Shown here: positions 22,369 to 34,764 of the stretch, piece by piece
Numbering within the stretch: position 1 is the first letter of the stretch
Layout of the letters: every line of letters starts with the position of its first letter
NCBI GenBank assembly: GCA_028583415.1
Contig: CM053270.1
Coordinates: 4,056,501-4,120,500 of the forward strand
Direction of reading: 5' to 3'
Length of the DNA stretch: 64,000 nucleotides
DNA from: Protea cynaroides
Taxonomy: Eukaryota; Streptophyta; Magnoliopsida; Proteales; Proteaceae
The notes under the pieces: model-generated
The model's input: the letters and a program-made list of their open reading frames with translations, nothing else
What the model was told of the DNA's origin: nothing
Databases searched by the model: none
Program-made: the position numbers and the translations under genes

Positions 22369-23090
22369 TTAGGTATCATAAGCCGAAGGTATTATGGAGT
22401 AAGGTTGTGTGGTTTCATTGCAATATTCTGAAGCATTCCTTCACTTCTTGGAGAACTTTCCATAATGCCCTTCCAACGGCTGACTACCTGGCTAAAAGGA
22501 GCATATTCTTTTCCCCTATGTGCTGTTTCTGCTAGAATGGTCGAGAATCCACAGCCTGTCTCTTCTTCGAGTGCAGCTTCACAAAAGTCATCCTAAGAAT
22601 ATGCTTCATCCGATGTCATCTGAACACCCCTGATCCGATTTCTATTGAGACGGATGCTTAGTGGTTGTCTTTTACTCTTGGGAAGCTGTCCCCCATTCGT
22701 CACATTCCCAACTTGGTTTTTAATGCTGTGATTTATCACAATTGGAAAGAGCGAAACTTCAGAATCTTTAATCAGTCTTCCAAGCCCAAAGAAAGAGTCA
22801 TCTTCGACATTGTGAATGAAATCCAAGACAAGATCTTGACCATCTCCTTCAAGAAAGCATTTCAGTTTTAGAGTTGTACATTATCTCTCAATGGCATATT
22901 GACGTTCATTAGTAGGTTGCGTCTTGCTGGGATCTCGGGTGTTCCGATGCCTGATGTATCTTTTTATTTGGTTATTTGTGATGTCCGGCCTTGAGTCTTG
23001 TTTTGCTTGCCCTATTTGGGAATGCTTGTAGTGTTCTCCCTTTCTTGGGTAAATGAATAAATCATCTATTTACCCAAAAAAAAAAAAAAA
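22369..23090 (+). mobile_element. 5'-truncated L1-type LINE
   Basis: The remaining coding part is the C-terminal zinc-finger region of a plant L1 ORF2: VVWFHCNILKHSFTSWRTFH, ALPTADYLAKRSIFF, FFECSFTKVIL, then VFNAVIYHNWKERNFRIF. The frame is continuous from about 22400 to a stop at 22869 apart from in-frame TAGs near 22530 and 22660. A 3' UTR of about 200 bases ends in poly-A at 23076-23090 and a 10-base duplication flanks the whole. RT and endonuclease are lost by 5' truncation. Confidence 0.85.
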
Positions 23091-23100
23091 AACTTGCTTG

Positions 23101-23725
23101 CTTTTGTATAGTTTTGAATCAATTCAAACCGTTCTCATTTGATACCCTACATCTAAATATGTTCTCCATTTATTTCCAGATTCTAACTGATAATCTCAAG
23201 CCCAATACCTGTTCTTTCTTTTTTAAGTTTCCGTAGTAATTTCATGTGGAAGAACCAATGTTCCTCCTATGGAATCTCTGGGCTTCTTTTGGTTTGCTTT
23301 TCCCTGAGGTTTTCTTTTCCTTGGCCATCACCCTACCAGATAAATCTTGCTCCACTCACATTAGCACAAGCTTAATACTTTATGTGTGGTTTTTGAAGAA
23401 ATTGAACCCCAAACATAATGCAGAGAAGTAAAACAAAATAAATAAATTAAAAAAAAAGAAACCATCAACGCAAATTTAAGAAAATTTTGACAAGTTGCAG
23501 CAGATTTTCTGTTTGGTAGACCAGTTTGAGAAAAAAAAAAAAAAGAAGGGTTTGAAAAGAAGAAAAGGGTTTGAGAAGGAGAAGAAAAGGAGATGAAGGG
23601 AAGCTGCAAAAAAATGTTAGAATCGCGGGAAGAAGAAGACGATTAGTTTAAGAAGAAGAAGAAATGTTTGAGAAGAAGAAGATTAGTTTGAAAATGACAC
23701 CTGATCAAAAGACCATTTCGAAAAT
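23101..23725. other. Non-coding, partly purine-rich stretch
   Basis: Short gaagaagaag runs lie at 23570-23690. No gene is supported. Confidence 0.5.
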
Positions 23726-23932
23726 TGTTAAACAAAGAATAGAGCAAAGACTAAGAACAGAGACTCAACGAGATGATTGGGACCTTTGAGACTTGTATTC
23801 AATTATATGAATAAAATATTACAAACAGAACTATTTATATGATCAGAACTTCCAAGAAAATCAAAACTTTAAATATTACAACCGTTTGATGTTTTACGTG
23901 TTATATATATATATGTGTCTATACTCTTAACA
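23726..23932 (-). repeat. 3' LTR of copia element D
   Basis: On the minus strand it runs from TGTTAAGAG to TTTAACA, giving 6-base terminal inverted repeats TGTTAA/TTAACA. It contains a TATAAATAG box near 23834. A purine-rich tract (minus strand, 23933-23947) abuts it. Confidence 0.7.
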
Positions 23933-24043
23933 CTCCCTCTCAAGCGGATGAAGGTTGAAACTGAAGACCTAACTTGCTTATCAGGAATGAAAGTTGTTTT
24001 ATTTCAAGGCTTTTGTAAAGAGATTAGCCCTCTGCAAGGTGGA

Positions 24044-24527
24044 CTAAACATGTAACGGAAGTATAAGCCCAGATTGTAACTTTTCTCGAACAAAATGATA
24101 ATCTATTTTGATGTGTTTTGTGCATTCATGGAAAACAGGATTTGTGGCTATGTGAATTGCTGCTTGATTGTCACAATACACAGAAATTAGAGATGTATGT
24201 GAGAAGTCGAGATCAGAAAATAGAGCTTTAAGCCACGTTAATTCACTTGTGATTGTAGCCAAGGATCGATACTCCGCCTTAGTTGATGAGCGGGAAACAG
24301 TCAATTGTTTCTTCTTTTTCCAGGAAATAGGACAGGAGCCAAAAAAATGTTATATATCCAGTCGTTGATCTTTTAGTGAATGGGCAGCTGGCCCAGTTGG
24401 CATCACAATAAGCACTAAGCCTAGGATTGATAGCAGAGTTCATTTGAAGCCCAAGTGAAAGAGTTCCTTTAGTATATCTAACAACCCAATGAGCTGCTAG
24501 CAGGTGAGTGTCCCGTGGAGCATTCAT
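24044..24527 (-). pseudogene. RNase H region of copia element D
   Basis: Motifs are LSAYCDANWASCPFTKRSTT, SRSSTKAEYRSLATITSEL and YCDNQAAIHIATNPVFHECT, followed by HIKIDYHFVREKL. The two halves are in different frames near 24290, so one frameshift is present. Confidence 0.88.
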
Positions 24528-25385
24528 GAATTGACTTAAGATATGGACTGAATAACATATGTCAGGCCATGTGACTCTAAAGTAAATCAGTCTACCAACC
24601 AGTCTCGTCTGAAGGAAGAGGGATTCGAAATCAATCCGCGAGTTTCATTATCTAACTTCAAATTTTGTTCCATTGAAAACAAGCTTGGTTTACTACCCAA
24701 AAAGCCAGAGTCGGATATGATATCTAAAGCATACTTTTGTTGTGATAGACAAAGGCCCTCCGAGGTTTTGATTACCTCAATACCTAGGAAGTAGGTTAGT
24801 TGACCCAGATCCTTCACTTGGAAATGTTGATTTAACTCGTTCTTTGTACAAGTAATATGAGATTGATCTGTGACGATTACAATTATATCGTTCACATATA
24901 CTAATAACACTGTAAATACCAATCCGACACTATATGTAAACAAGGATGTATCTACAAAGGATTGAACAAAACCAAGTAATAGTAGGGCATCAACAAATTT
25001 GCAGTTCCATTGTCAAGGAGCTTGCTTAAGTCCGTATAAGGACTTTCGAAGGCAACAGACCATACCAAGACTCATGATAAACTAGGATGGGGTTCCATAT
25101 ATGTCTCTTATCCAGGTCTCCATTTAAAAAAGCATTTTTAATATCTAATTGAAATAGAGGCCACTATCGGTAAGTGGCCAATGCAATGAGGCATCTAATA
25201 GTAACCAGTTTGGCAACAGGGGCAAAAGTATCATGAAAGTCCAGACGTTCAAGCTGAGTGTACCCTTTTGCCACTAATCGAGCTTTATAGAGCTCGATAA
25301 AACCATCAGCATTTCTCTTTATTTTGAAGATCCACTTACAGCCGATGGTCCGTTGTCCAGGGGGTAAGGCTTCTACAGTCTAGGT
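24528..25385 (-). pseudogene. Reverse transcriptase of copia element D
   Basis: N-terminal blocks GCKWIFKIKRNADGFIELYK, ARLVAKGYTQ and FAPVAKLVTIR, then QLDIKNAFLNGDL, are visible at 25100-25385 with stops. The polymerase motif reads VYVNDIIV near 24890, where YVDD is expected, so a catalytic Asp is changed. DLGQLTYFLGIEV follows. Confidence 0.87.
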
Positions 25386-25574
25386 GTTATTATTTGTCAA
25401 GGCAGCCATCTCCTCAGCCATAGCTGACTGCCATAGGGGATCTTTATTAGCCTGAAAAAATGTTTGGAGGCTCAGTTATGGCAGACAGAGATGTGAAAAA
25501 TGATTTATATGATGGGTTTGAAGAAAATGTGACCTAAAACTGTATTGGATAAGCAGGATTACCTGTAACCTCAG

Positions 25575-26000
25575 TTAGTGAAATAGAATTGGTTGACATC
25601 TGAACTGAATTGCATATGAAGTCATTAAGAAGAGAAGAAGGATGACGAACTTGATAGCAGAGTTCATTTGAATTGGAGAAGCAAGGAACTCTAAACCTTT
25701 GTCAGACCGAAAATATTTAACAACAGATGAAAACCGAGTAGAAATTAACTGTAAAAACTGAAACAAGTAACCAAACACTTCAATTTTATATTTCATCAAA
25801 AATACCCAGGTGGTACGGGAAAAATCATCAACTAAACTAAAAAAATAGTGACATCCAGTAGCAGAAGCCGTAGAATATGGACCCCAGAAGTCACCGTGTA
25901 CAAGTTCAAATGGGGCAGAAGATTTTATTCTATTCACAAGGAAGTGAGAACGAGTATGCTTAGCTAGTGGGCAAATATCAAAAAAATCAGGTGTAGAACT
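25575..26000 (-). pseudogene. Integrase core of copia element D
   Basis: The stretch FELVHGDFWGPYSTAS carries the first Asp; VDDFSRTTWVFLMK and VVKYFRSDKGLEF carry the core and second Asp. The third acidic residue region is lost in decayed sequence toward 25570. Confidence 0.85.
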
Positions 26001-26222
26001 AACACCAGGAATTGTAAAAGAACGAGGGGAGGGATGGCCTAATCTACTGTGCCATAGCTATGTTGAAACTGTAGAAGCAGAGATCATAGCAGTAGGAGAT
26101 GATTCAAAGTAATACAATCCTTCATGAACTCGTCCCGTTCCAATCACTATCTTCGTTGACAAGTCTTGAAAAACACAGAATGAAGGAAAGAAAGTCACTA
26201 TACGGTGTAAAGCTGCAGTAAT

Positions 26223-26728
26223 CTAACTAACAGATAGTAAATTGAAAGAGAATGTGGGAATATGAAAAGCATTATGCAAAAACAAGGTTAGTGATAAATA
26301 GCGACTCCCAATTTGTTTAATGGCATGGGTGGAACCATCAGGCAATGTGACATAATTAACAGAGGCAGAAACTGAAGTTGGATTGGACGGGGGAATGGGA
26401 GAGAAATGTTGGGATGCCTTGGAGTCAATAACCCATGTAGTAGGGGATGGAATAGAAGCCGATAAACACATGTTTATACTTGCAAAATTGGCATTGGTAG
26501 CAGGGGTATTGAGGAAGGATAATAGTTGTTGATATTAAATGGTGGTTAAAGGGGGAAGAGGAGTAGGTGTATGGGATGCTGGACCAACAGAAGGGGTTAT
26601 GGACTAGGAAATAGGGTTGGTGATATTAGATGGTGAAGTAGTGTCACTGTAAACCATATGAACTTGCGCAAATCCCAGATGTGATGGCTTTGATGATGAT
26701 GGCCGCTGACGATATCCTAGAGGATAGC
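26223..26728 (-). pseudogene. Protease and Gag end of copia element D
   Basis: PTTWVIDSKASQHFSP matches the copia protease active site, but Gly of DSG is Lys. Upstream (26600-26728) the frame reads SKPSHLGFAQVHMVYSD, the linker after the Gag zinc knuckle. The coding is cut at 26728 by element E. Confidence 0.8.
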
Positions 26729-29054
26729 TGTCACACCCCATTTCTGGTCTAATCGGAATGGTGTGATGAACCGTAAATGAACCAACGGTTCAACTAGGAT
26801 CTTGCAAAGGTCGTACCCACCATATCAAACTACACACACAGTCCACAGTAATAATCAGAGGTAATAAACAAATAAGCGAAAATCTTACAGATAATGAACT
26901 GAGTGTCTAACAACGATAATAAATAATTAATCTGATTATCTCCAAAACTCAAGACATAAAAATAATTAATCCATTACATGTTCCAGTAGTCAAACATAGC
27001 TAAACTAATCATAAACATAGTGGTTGCACTCGCATGAAGAATCATGCGTCTCCTCCGTTAATTCCCCGTTCATCGCCGCTACATGTCCATACATCAGCGC
27101 ATTCATATAATCTTCAATAGTATATTCTGCATCATCAACTAAAAATATTCGACATCGAAAGGGTGAGCACACATCACGGCTCAGTGAGAAAACAAAACTG
27201 TGCGACAAATATATGCATGCATTTAATTCATATCTTTGGCCTGGTTTTTAAGTTTGCAATGTGCTATAGAAAGGTTTGGTGGCCCCCCGAACCTCTATAC
27301 ACAAGTGTGTGAATCCGTCCAATGGATCGAACACCATTGCCGTCCCACATGCACCCACCATGGAATAGAGATAGAGCTAAAGTGTCCAGATCAAACAACG
27401 CTAACACTTTCCCTAATGCCCCACCCATACCAATACGTAAGCCCCTATTTGCGAGGGCTTGCAAACTGGGCTCGCAACCAACCAATCCTAAATGTCATCC
27501 GGTGTATCCAAGGCCTCACCCCAACATCCCTCAATAAGTGCATAGAGATAGAGCTAAGGCCCTCCAGCAGAGTCGAAGACTACACGGTCCCAGACCACCT
27601 CCCCTGATGCCCTACGACGTAATAATTTTGCTAAGGTAATGGTGATACGACGATGTTAGTGGGCAAGACTTGAGTAAAGATAGAGCTAGAGTTTGGTGAC
27701 CAGGTCAGAGACCACCATGCCACGTCCTCACCCTGATGCTCCACTCGCATCCAACACACCAACCACACACATACAATCACATGCCTATTCCTAGCATCAT
27801 CATCATCATCATGTTATAAATAAACAGAATTAATTATGCATGAGCAGTAATAGCAAGAATATTAGATGACATGTGAGATGCACATTACGAGCATACACAC
27901 ATAGAATCAATCATGACATTGGACTCAAATAAATAAATAGTTTGTTATTATCCAATTAGTTTAGGTCATGTTCCCTCACCTGTTAGCAACACTCGATCTC
28001 CTTCCAAGCCTTGCAATTCTCTTTCAATCAATTTAACAACCTAAAAGTGATATGAATTTAAGTTAGGGTTCATATGTGACGTGTTACAGTAGTTAAAAAT
28101 TGAAACAGAGCACTGATAGGTGTCTGATTGGTCCTATGGTCTCATACTGTGTCGACCTTACTGCCTACGGTCGCATATGGTGCGACTGTAGCTGCGACCA
28201 TATGATTTCTGAATCTTCCCGAATGCCTATGGTCGATCCTCTGATCAGGCTAGTCATGCTATGGTCGACCGTAGCTGTGACTTTGAGATTTTTGGTTGCA
28301 GTCTACATGTAATTCGAGTTCTTCCTGGGTTGAATCCTCTGCTCTTCAATTGGGTTTATCCTAAGGTCATCCTATGGCCATCATTAGTAGTTTCTTATCA
28401 ACCCTAATCATCAAACTCATCCCTCATGGTTATCCTTGGGATTTTCTCATGGAATCACATAGATCGTAATAGGTTGATATCTCCCAACTAGCATTGAAGT
28501 CTTATTCCTTTTAGTTTATATCTCCAGAGATTAAGTTCATACCTTTGCCTGTGATAGAGAGCCAATCTCTTCTCAGTAAATTCCTCTTCTTAGCCTTTTC
28601 TTCTTCTCATTTTCTTCCTTTTCTTTCATTTTCTTTCTCTAGGGTTTACTAATGCTCTAAAAGAGTGAAAAATGGCTGAGGGACATCCTTTATATTGAGG
28701 AAGACTCTCCATATAGAGTCCTCTTTCAATTAGGAAAGAAATTCCTTAGTTTAGGAAAGTTTCCAAAACTCGGAGTCTGATCTGGGGTTTCACGGTCCGA
28801 TGGCTACGGTCGTAGAACCCCTCGACCGTAGGGTCGAAATCATCGACTGTAGGGTCCTGCATCCGAGATCTTCTTTCTTACCATATGGTCGACCATACCT
28901 ATCCAGGTATTCGACCATATGCATACAGTTTTGGGTGTTTAGTCGATTTTTATACCTGATTCGTGATCCATCTTCACACGATCGGTCCACTTGGTCCAGC
29001 TAAGATGGGAAGACCTTGCACGACAGACCAAGTTAGTGGAGTGGGGGTCTTACA
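26729..29054 (-). repeat. 3' LTR of element E
   Basis: It starts tgtcacacccc and ends gggtcttaca. Instead of the ACCGGT words of B and F it has ggtcgaccgta and tatggtcg words (about 28140-28300 and 28795-28925), a second dialect shared with S2. The tagagatagagcta motif occurs at 27364, 27543 and 27666. Minus-strand ATATAAA near 28690 may be the TATA box. Confidence 0.92.
27005..27208 (-). CDS. LTR-internal small ORF, element E copy
   Basis: 67 codons: DVCSPFRCRIFLVDDAEYTI, EDYMNALMYGHVAAM, then SSCECNHYVYD. The layout is as in element A, but the last cysteine of the C-x-C-x2-C motif is lost. Confidence 0.45.
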   Translation of the reverse strand: MSHSFVFSLSRDVCSPFRCRIFLVDDAEYTIEDYMNALMYGHVAAMNGELTEETHDSSCECNHYVYD

Positions 29055-29068
29055 ACTCGCCCCTTACA
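29055..29068 (-). other. Polypurine tract of element E
   Basis: Minus-strand TGTAAGGGGCGAGT stands directly before the 3' LTR; it is interrupted by one C. Confidence 0.7.
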
Positions 29069-29080
29069 TAAATTTTATCC

Positions 29081-30680
29081 TCAAAATTTGCACATACCTT
29101 TCGAGTCAAATAGGTGAGGATATTGCTTTCGCATAGCATTCTCTTCTTCCCATGTGATTTCTTCTACATTTTGGCTTCTCCAAGTAACCTTCACATAATA
29201 GACATCACGGTTGCATAGACATTGCACCTTTCGGCTAGTAATTTCAAAAGGTACCATTTCGAATGTTAAATCTTCAGTCAAATCCAGTGGATCCGCTGTT
29301 AACACGTGTGTTGGATCTCTGACATACTTCTTCAATTGTGAGACATGGAATACATCTTGTACACTAGACATTGATGGTGGTAGTGCTAACTTATATGCTA
29401 CCTTTCCATCTCTAGCTAGAACTTCATAAGGTCCAATATATTTGGGATACAATTTTCCCTTTTGTCCGAACCGTTTTAAACCATGCATAGGAGATATTTT
29501 CAGAAATACCTTATCACCTACAGTGAATTCGAGATCTCTGCATCGATTGTCCGCATATTACTTCTGACGGTTCTGAGCTGTTCGGACCCTTTCCTTGATA
29601 ATGTCTACCACTCGACAAGTCTCCTCAACAAACTCTGGTCCAACAATACTCCGTTCTCCAACTTTGTTCCAAAATAAAGGAGTTTGACACTTCCTACCAT
29701 ACAGTGCTTCATAGGGTAAGATCTGTATAGTCGCTTGATAGCTGTTGTTATAAGGAAACTCAATCAATGGTAATTTCTCATCCCATAATCCTTTGAAATC
29801 AATTACGCAAGTTCGGAGCATATCTTCTAAAATCTGAATGGTACGTTTTGACTGTCCATCGGTCTGAGGATGGAATGCAGTACTAAACTTTAATGTTGTA
29901 CCCATACCCTTCTATAATCCTTCCCAAAACTTTGAAGTAAAGCGTGGGTCTCTGTTGGACAAGATGCTTTCAGGTACACCATGCAATCTGATAATATTAT
30001 CCACATATAGCTTAGCTAACCTCTCTAGGGTATACTGAGGTCGTATAGCTATGAAACAAGTTGTCTTAATCAAATGATCTACAATTACCCAGACCACGTC
30101 AATTACTCGTCAATGGTAACCCGGTAACGAAGTCCATAGTGATGCAGTCCCATTTCCATGCCGATTTTGGCAGTGACTGCAACAATCCTGCAAGTCTTTG
30201 CCTTTCAGTCTTTACCTGCTGACAATTCAAGCATTGAGACACAAATTTAGCTACATCCGCTTTCATACCTCTCTACCAATATAGTTTCTTCAGATCATGA
30301 TACATCTTTGTACTTCCAGGATATACAGAATAAGCAGTGGTGTGGGCTTCCTTCATTAGTCTGTGTCTAATATCCAAGTCTTCATTTTTAGGGACACATA
30401 CTCTCCCTTTGTATCTTATTACTTTCTCAGAATCTAAGGTGAAGTCAAGGTTAGTCCAACCTTTTTCAAGGTCTTCTTGCATCGTTCCCAGATAAGGGTC
30501 TGATTTAATAGCTATCTTCACCTCGTCTATCAGATCAGGTACAATCTTCAATGTAGCAAACATGTTTGAGAATATATGAATAAACCATTGGTCAGTTGAT
30601 TCATTCAGAATATCAATCACAAATTACTTGTTATCATAATTAAATACTCTTCCTGTGACACACACTGCATCATTTGTACT
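29081..30680 (-). pseudogene. Integrase plus chromodomain of element E
   Basis: Zinc-binding region HRLMKEAHTTAYSVYPGS lies near 30310-30380. Core motifs are ILSNRDPRFTSKFW (second catalytic Asp region; SDRD reads SNRD, so the Asp is probably lost) and HPQTDGQSKRTIQIL. The end holds FHVSQLKKYVRDP and chromodomain residues SRKVQCLCNRDVYYVKVTWR, EEITWEEENAMRKQYPHLFD. Several stops and indels break it (about 30275, 30100, 29906 and 29557). The C-terminal part 29081-29488 is open. Confidence 0.87.
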
Positions 30681-30689
30681 AGCTTCTTC

Positions 30690-32054
30690 TTAGGATTTTG
30701 TCATAGCTTTCCTGCTTAGTGCATCAGCAACTACATTAGCTTTTCCTAGATGATATTGGATATCGCAATCATAATCCTTCAGTAATTCCAGCCATCTTCT
30801 TTGTCTCATGTTCAACTCCTTCTGATTAAAAAGGTGTGTGAGACTCTTATGATCTGATTTAATCTGAAATTTCTCTCCATACAAATAATGTATCCATATC
30901 TTGATAGCAAGTACCACCGCTGCTAAGTCCAAGTCATGAGTCGGATGTTCTTCTCATGTGTCTTCAGTTGTCTTGAGGCATACGTAATTACTTGTTCTCC
31001 TTGCATAAGCACACATCCCAAACCTAACCCAGACGCAACGATGTACAAGGTAAATGGTTGTCTTGAATTGAAATGGTCAAGATGGGAGCTGATATCAATC
31101 TAGCCTTCAATGTTTGGAAACACTCTTCACATTTGTCTGTCCAAACAAACTTTTCTCCTTTCTTTGTCGGGCTGGTGAGAGGTACGACGATTCTAGAGTA
31201 ATCTTCCACGAATCGTCGATAGTAACCAGCTAAACCTAAGAAACTTCTAATTTCTACAACATTCTTAGGTGCTTCCAATTTCACAATGGCTTCAATCTTG
31301 CTAGGATCCACTTTAATTCCTTCAGCGGATACTAAATGGCCCAAGAAAATGACTTCATTCAACTTGAACTCACACTTAGTAAATTTTGCGTAAAGGTTTT
31401 TTTTTCTTAGTCGCTGCAAAGCGGCTCATAGATTTGTGACATGAGTTTCTTTGTCCTGGGAGTATACTAGTATGTCGTCAATGAATACGATGACAGAAGT
31501 ATCCAACATATTATAGAATACCCGATTCATGAGTTCCATAAAAGTTACGGGTGCGTTAGTCAATCCAAAAGACATGACTAAAAATTTATAATGTCCATAT
31601 CTGGTTCTGAATGTTGTCTTTGGAATATCACCTTCCTTAATCTTCAACTGATGGTATCCTGACCGAAGATCAATTTTAAAGAACACTTTGGCACCTTGCA
31701 ACTGATCGAACAAGTCATCGATTTGAGGCAATGGTTACCGATTCTTGATTGTAAGCTTATTCAATTCTCGATAATCTATACACTGTCGAACGCTACCGTC
31801 TTTCTTTTCACGAACAATACTGGCACTCCCCATGGTGATATACTGGGTCTAATATAACCCTTGTCCAATAATTCCTGTAATTGTACCTTCAGTTCCTTCA
31901 ATTCAGTTGGAGCCATTCGATAGGGTGTTTTAGATACTGGTGCGGCTCCGGGTATAAGATCTATAACAAACTTTGTCGTTCGGTCAGGTGGTAGTCCTAG
32001 TAATTCCTCAGGAAATACTTCCAAAAATTCACGCACAACTTCAATATCCTCCAT
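30690..32054 (-). pseudogene. Reverse transcriptase and RNase H of element E
   Basis: Motifs are YRMAPTELKELK, IDLRSGYHQLKIKEGD, MSFGLTNAPVTF and FIDDILVYSQD (near 31470), with intact catalytic residues. Frameshifts near 31790 and 31040 and stops near 31424 and 31735 break it. RNase H motifs SDHKSLTHLFNQKELN and KDYDCDIQYHLGKAN follow. Confidence 0.9.
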
Positions 32055-32530
32055 TCATGGTGCTTCCTTGGTGAGGTCGACCACGGACAGTAAGTACCCA
32101 ACTCCTTCTTTCTCAAGGCATTTTCTAGCCTTCAATGTAGAGAGGATGAGATTTTGTTTACGGGGAAGTTTGGTTCCCGCAAAACTAAACTCTGCGCCTT
32201 TCGTGTCTTTAAATGATATCTTTTTCTCAGCACAAATCAAACTCACAGAATGCTGGGATAACCAGTCCATCCCTAGGATGACGTCAAAGTCTGCCATCTC
32301 GAGTCGGATTAAGGTTGCATCCATAGTTTTCTCATCGATAATAGCTGGACATGGTCTATAACCTTGGTCTAGTTCTACTTCTAATCTCATAGGTGATCGT
32401 ACAAGCAGTTTGAAAACTAAAGACCTGAGGGGTAGATTCAACTTCTTTCCAAACGACACAGATATAAAAGAATAAGTAGCCCCAAAATCAAAGAGTACTC
32501 TGGTGGGTATGCCATTAATAGGTACGATAT
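32055..32530 (-). pseudogene. Aspartic protease of element E
   Basis: It begins at the predicted acceptor and reads IVPINGIPTRVLFDFGATYS, so the DSG active site has become DFG. MADFDVILGMDWL is kept. A TGA at about 32055 (Arg in relatives) ends the frame before RT. Confidence 0.83.
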
Positions 32531-32601
32531 CTTTGATTTTCTTCTTATATTAATCTATATGCTCACACAAGGTAGTACAAAACAAAAGGTTCAGGTCATA
32601 C
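32531..32601 (-). other. Candidate gag/protease intron, element E
   Basis: Donor ACAG/GTATGA and acceptor ATCAAAG lie 71 nt apart. Splicing joins VVTG to the protease frame; retention gives GMT then TGA. The acceptor is weaker than in A. Confidence 0.5.
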
Positions 32602-33889
32602 CTGTAACCACATCAGGCGATATAGCAGCATCCTAAGAAGAAACTGCATAAACTTTCCTGTTGTGGCTGCTTCCTTGGCTTAGGACATTCTCTTGAATAA
32701 TGTCCTACTTGATCACAATTGAAGCATTTGACTCCAGCATTACTTTGCTTCTGTTGAGGTTGGGCTATCAGAGTAGTCTTGGCTGCAGCATTGAAGCCTT
32801 GAGTATGGAAGGGTTTAAATGTCTTTGAGTTCCCTTTATTGTATGAGTTTCCATTGGGCCTCTTTATATCTCTGTTTTGAGCAAAATAACTTTCCCTCTG
32901 GCTCGATTCTAGTACTCGAGTAATATGTACAACTTCATTATAAATCTTCTTTTCTAGTCCCAATACATGCTCACCAATACTTTCCCTAAGTCCCATGACG
33001 AACCTTCAGGTTTTGGTATTTCCCTCCTGCATGCTAGAGGGAGAAAAGAAGAATAGTTCTTCATAACGTTGTTGATATGCGTCTACAGTCATCTGTCATT
33101 GGTATAGACTCAAGAACTCCTTTTCCATTTGATCTCTAAAACTCCTAGGAAAATATTTCTCGAAAAAAGCTTCTTTATAAATAACCCATGTCAGTTGAGC
33201 ATGCTTTATTAACAGATAACTTCTAGTTGATTTCCACTAGTGGTGTGCGTCACCTTTCAACATAAATGTGGCACATAATACCTTCTCTTCTTCATTTATA
33301 GTCATCATCATAAAATTTCTTTCCATCTCAATCCAGTGAGCTGGCCACAACAGATCTGATGGCTTGCTTGTAAATTCCTTCAGCTTCAACTTCAGGAGAC
33401 TCTCAATTAATTGAGAGTGATCAAGCTGATACTGTGCATATGCCCCATACATAGGCGGTTGGTATTGATAATTACCTTGGTTATACCCGCCTTGCGGTGC
33501 TTCAGGGTTTTGCACTTGGCCTTGTACTGCTGGTGTTTGCGGTGCTTGGGGTACAGTGTTGCTACCACCAGGTGCCGTACTTGCTTATCCTGTAGGAAGA
33601 GATGTTGTGTTTGCAATTGGAAAAGCAATTCCCATAGCAGCTTGCATGTTGGGTGCATTTGCTGTATATGCTGTATTTGTTGTGCCAAATTCATTACCAC
33701 AGTAGCCAAATCTGTAGGTGGTGCAGGTAAGTTGGTTGGGTTGGCTTGGGTGTGAACATTCTGAGGTGTAACATTTTGAGCTCCAATATTTCCTTCCTGC
33801 CCTTGCTGACCTTCATTGTCGTTGGTCTCCATAGGTGGTGGAGATAGGTTTGCATTCTGTCTCCTTCTACTTACTCTATGCCCATCCAT
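32602..33889 (-). pseudogene. Gag of element E
   Basis: The start is the ATG at 33889 (MDGHRVSRRRQNANLS). The order is Pro/Gln-rich N-terminus, core (LLWPAHWIEMERNFMMMTI, YQQRYEELFFFSPSSM, RFVMGLRESIGEHVLG) and zinc knuckle CFNCDQVGHYSREC near 32700-32740. Damage: frameshift near 33660, TAG near 33237, stops near 33090 and 33010, and a frameshift after the knuckle near 32650. Confidence 0.88.
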
Positions 33890-34034
33890 TTAAACTCTTG
33901 GTTGATGTGTTATTGGCAAAGCAACACATGTGAGACAAAATAGAGTGGTGGTATTGGGTTAGTTTCATAGTGGAAGGTGAGAGAAGAATAAGATTAATCG
34001 GCAAAAGTTCGAACAGAATCAAAATAGACAATAG

Positions 34035-34172
34035 TCAGTCATACGGTCGCATGTTGTGCGACCATAGGTGCGACCTTCAAAATCCTGGCAACTTACCGAA
34101 ACCCTATGGTCGATTACACGGTCGATCATACGGTCGATGGTTTTGGTTGAATTGTGCGACCGTATGGTCAAA
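34035..34172. promoter_or_regulatory. Inverted-motif cluster between gag and antisense gene, element E
   Basis: It has dense copies of tacggtcg, cgaccgta and tatggtcg words, the same dialect as in this element's LTR. It lies directly upstream of a TATTAAAA box (34178-34185) on the plus strand, so it sits in the promoter of the antisense gene. Confidence 0.55.
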
Positions 34173-34204
34173 ATCAGTATTAAAACCTGTTTTGGAGATT
34201 TCCC

Positions 34205-34328
34205 TCTCATTTTTTTTCCTCTTTCCTACGGTCTCAACTCAACTCGCTACCAGTGAGTTGCTACAGTATCAACCATACAAACTTGGTGATTTTTCCATCG
34301 ATCTTCGACCTACATTCTGTTCCTCCAG
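34205..34328 (+). other. Predicted leader exon of the antisense gene, element E
   Basis: Sequence downstream of the TATA-like box ends in ctccag at 34328 with donor gtatgt. A gagttgctacag word is shared with the equivalent minus-strand exon of element F. It is non-coding. The 5' end is uncertain. Confidence 0.45.
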
Positions 34329-34759
34329 GTATGTTCCCTACTCTTTCTCCTTTTTAAGCTTTCATACCTAGGCTTTTTGCCATTTGTAGGGTTTTCTTCT
34401 AATTAATATTTTTTGAACCGTAAAAATTTAATTTTTATTGGGGGTTATTGCTATTGGCCACCCAATGGATGAAAGCCCTCAAGAAAATTTGAGTTTCATC
34501 GGTTGGTTTGGTAAAATTTTTAAAATTCCCAATTTTGACCTAGATTTTGTGGTTTTTCTCAATTGTCAAAACTTCTTCAAATTCGATCTACCTAGTTGAA
34601 ATTTTTCATTGTATGAGCATTGCACGATGGTTTGGGACATATGTAAGTCCTTCTGCCCAAATATTTGAGTGAAAAGTGAGGCTTTTCCCATTGTACGTCA
34701 TTATGCTGTCAAATTTTCAAATTTATCTAACTTGTTTTTCTAATTTTCTTCTTTTGCAG
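34329..34759 (+). other. Predicted leader intron of the antisense gene, element E
   Basis: The donor is gtatgt and the acceptor cttcttttgcag, 431 nt apart, just before the ATG at 34765. Element F has an intron of 420 nt in the same place. Confidence 0.55.
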
Positions 34760-34764
34760 TTATC

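Larger units (their letters stand above)
23726..26728 (-). mobile_element. Element D: Ty1/copia fragment
   Basis: Domain order from right to left is Gag end, protease, integrase, RT, RNase H, then 3' LTR, the copia order. All domains are broken by stops and indels. The 5' part, including most of gag and the 5' LTR, is missing because element E inserted at 26729. It is among the oldest insertions in the window. Confidence 0.88.

Noticed and set aside
23361..23609. Phe/Ser-rich minus-strand ORF
   Set aside because: Derived from gaagaag and poly-A composition; no homology recognised.
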